From Candidatus Rifleibacteriota bacterium (GTDB lineage: Bacteria; Riflebacteria; Ozemobacteria; Ozemobacterales; Ozemobacteraceae): a stretch of 6,758 bases of DNA. The notes under the pieces are model-generated. The model had not been told where the DNA came from. It did not search any database and worked only from the letters and a program-made list of their open reading frames with translations. The position numbers and the translations under genes are program-made. Shown piece by piece: positions 6,135-6,758 of this stretch (position 1 is its first letter; each line of letters opens with the position of its first letter). The stretch is from NCBI GenBank assembly GCA_029565415.1, contig JAKQOH010000167.1:1-6758 (forward strand), read 5' to 3'.

Positions 6135-6758
6135 TCAGGCTCCTTTGATGACGACCTTGTGGACGTAGGGCGAGGTGCTCAGCGCGAGCAGGGCGCCGTA
6201 TCCCGGGTAGAACGGAACCGTCGAGCCGATGTCGATTGGCTGCCGGGCCTCCTCGACGTCGAGCAGCAGGTGATCGCTCGACCCGCCGAGCACGATGATC
6301 TTCTCGTCGACAGGGGTGATGCCGTCCACGACGACATCCTGCCGACCCATATTCAGGATGGCCCGGCGGCGCAGCCCCCGATCGACGAACTCCTGGGTGC
6401 CCCCGAACGCATCCTGGCCGCGATCGCCGATCGGCACGGAAGGCTTGCGCTCGATCTCGATCACCTCGCCGACGCCGATCATCGTGTCCTGCCTTGTGCC
6501 AGGCCAGGGAGAACGGTCGATGACATTCCGGCCAAGGATGATCGCCTCGCCGACCCGGAAATGGTTGATCCCGTGCGGCATCCGGCCCGAAGCCAGCAGA
6601 GGAAGCCCTGAGCTGTTGCCGCCGGAAAGGACGGGTAGCTCGAGCCCCGATTCACGACGGCACTCCTCGCGGGTTTTGAGAAGCAGGTTCATGTTCATTT
6701 CCGACGGCATGACGCCGCCGTAACAGGCGAGATTGCAGCCGAGGCCGATGACCTCGAT
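6135..6758 (-). CDS. orr: Alanine/ornithine racemase family PLP enzyme (N-terminal part outside window)
   Basis: The frame is open to the right edge and 207 C-terminal residues are visible; family members are about 350-360 residues, so the N-terminal part with the PLP lysine is missing from view. The visible part opens with GLGCNLACYGGVMPSEMN, then SGGNSSGLPLL, MPHGINHFRVGEAIILG and a C-terminal domain containing GQDAFGG and LGGSSDHLLLD. These match my memory of the ornithine racemase (Orr) type, fold-type III barrel enzymes related to the N-terminal domain of alanine racemase but with a different C-terminal half. Clostridial Orr converts L- to D-ornithine for amino acid fermentation; other members may act on alanine, lysine or other amino acids, so the symbol gives the family and not a proven substrate. 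It directly precedes alr, whose ribosome site lies in its last codons (ATC AAA GGA GCC TGA), which suggests a shared role in supplying D-amino acids. Confidence 0.82.
   Translation of the reverse strand: MEVIGLGCNLACYGGVMPSEMNMNLLLKTREECRRESGLELPVLSGGNSSGLPLLASGRMPHGINHFRVGEAIILGRNVIDRSPWPGTRQDTMIGVGEVIEIERKPSVPIGDRGQDAFGGTQEFVDRGLRRRAILNMGRQDVVVDGITPVDEKIIVLGGSSDHLLLDVEEARQPIDIGSTVPFYPGYGALLALSTSPYVHKVVIKGA

Noticed and set aside
5000..6148. Plus-strand frame of 382 residues opposite alr
   Set aside because: It covers alr almost exactly in the antisense register, as expected from third-position GC bias. Alr is unambiguous.

Overview
This is a GC-rich window (roughly 60% by eye), densely coded and bacterial in style: Shine-Dalgarno sites, intrinsic terminators and short intergenic gaps. 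It looks like ordinary chromosome. I see no transposase, integrase, phage gene, CRISPR array, tRNA or rRNA. The organism cannot be named from the sequence. A MauM/NapG-type polyferredoxin, a DUF6485 protein and an ornithine-racemase-type enzyme are compatible with an anaerobic or facultative bacterium from a less-studied phylum, but that is inference.

Layout. (1) Bases 2-805, plus strand: the C-terminal part of a protein with four [4Fe-4S] cysteine motifs, then a 66-residue DUF6485 protein with eight cysteines, ending at a strong hairpin terminator (815-856). (2) Bases 862-3004, minus strand: a 142-residue protein of unknown function, then a beta-CASP metallo-beta-lactamase-fold RNase-type protein. 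The latter has two candidate promoters in the 136-base gap, and one of them carries an 18-bp operator-like palindrome. (3) Bases 3131-4945, plus strand: an OPT-family transporter that starts with GTG and is divergent from the unknown gene. (4) A second symmetrical terminator (4951-4996) separates it from a convergent minus-strand operon: an ornithine/alanine-racemase-family gene that runs off the right edge, then a canonical alanine racemase gene one base downstream.

Functional reading. The four blocks look largely independent: redox/iron-sulfur proteins, RNA processing, uptake of peptides or metal chelates, and D-amino-acid (cell wall) metabolism. The racemase pair is the clearest functional operon. 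No obviously new multi-gene system is visible. The points most worth a second look are the palindrome inside the RNase promoter, with a related half-site pair in the divergent OPT/unknown-gene region, the unrecognised 142-residue protein, the pairing of DUF6485 with a polyferredoxin, and the coupled orr-type/alr racemases. Several long reading frames lie antisense to the real genes and are treated as GC-driven shadows.
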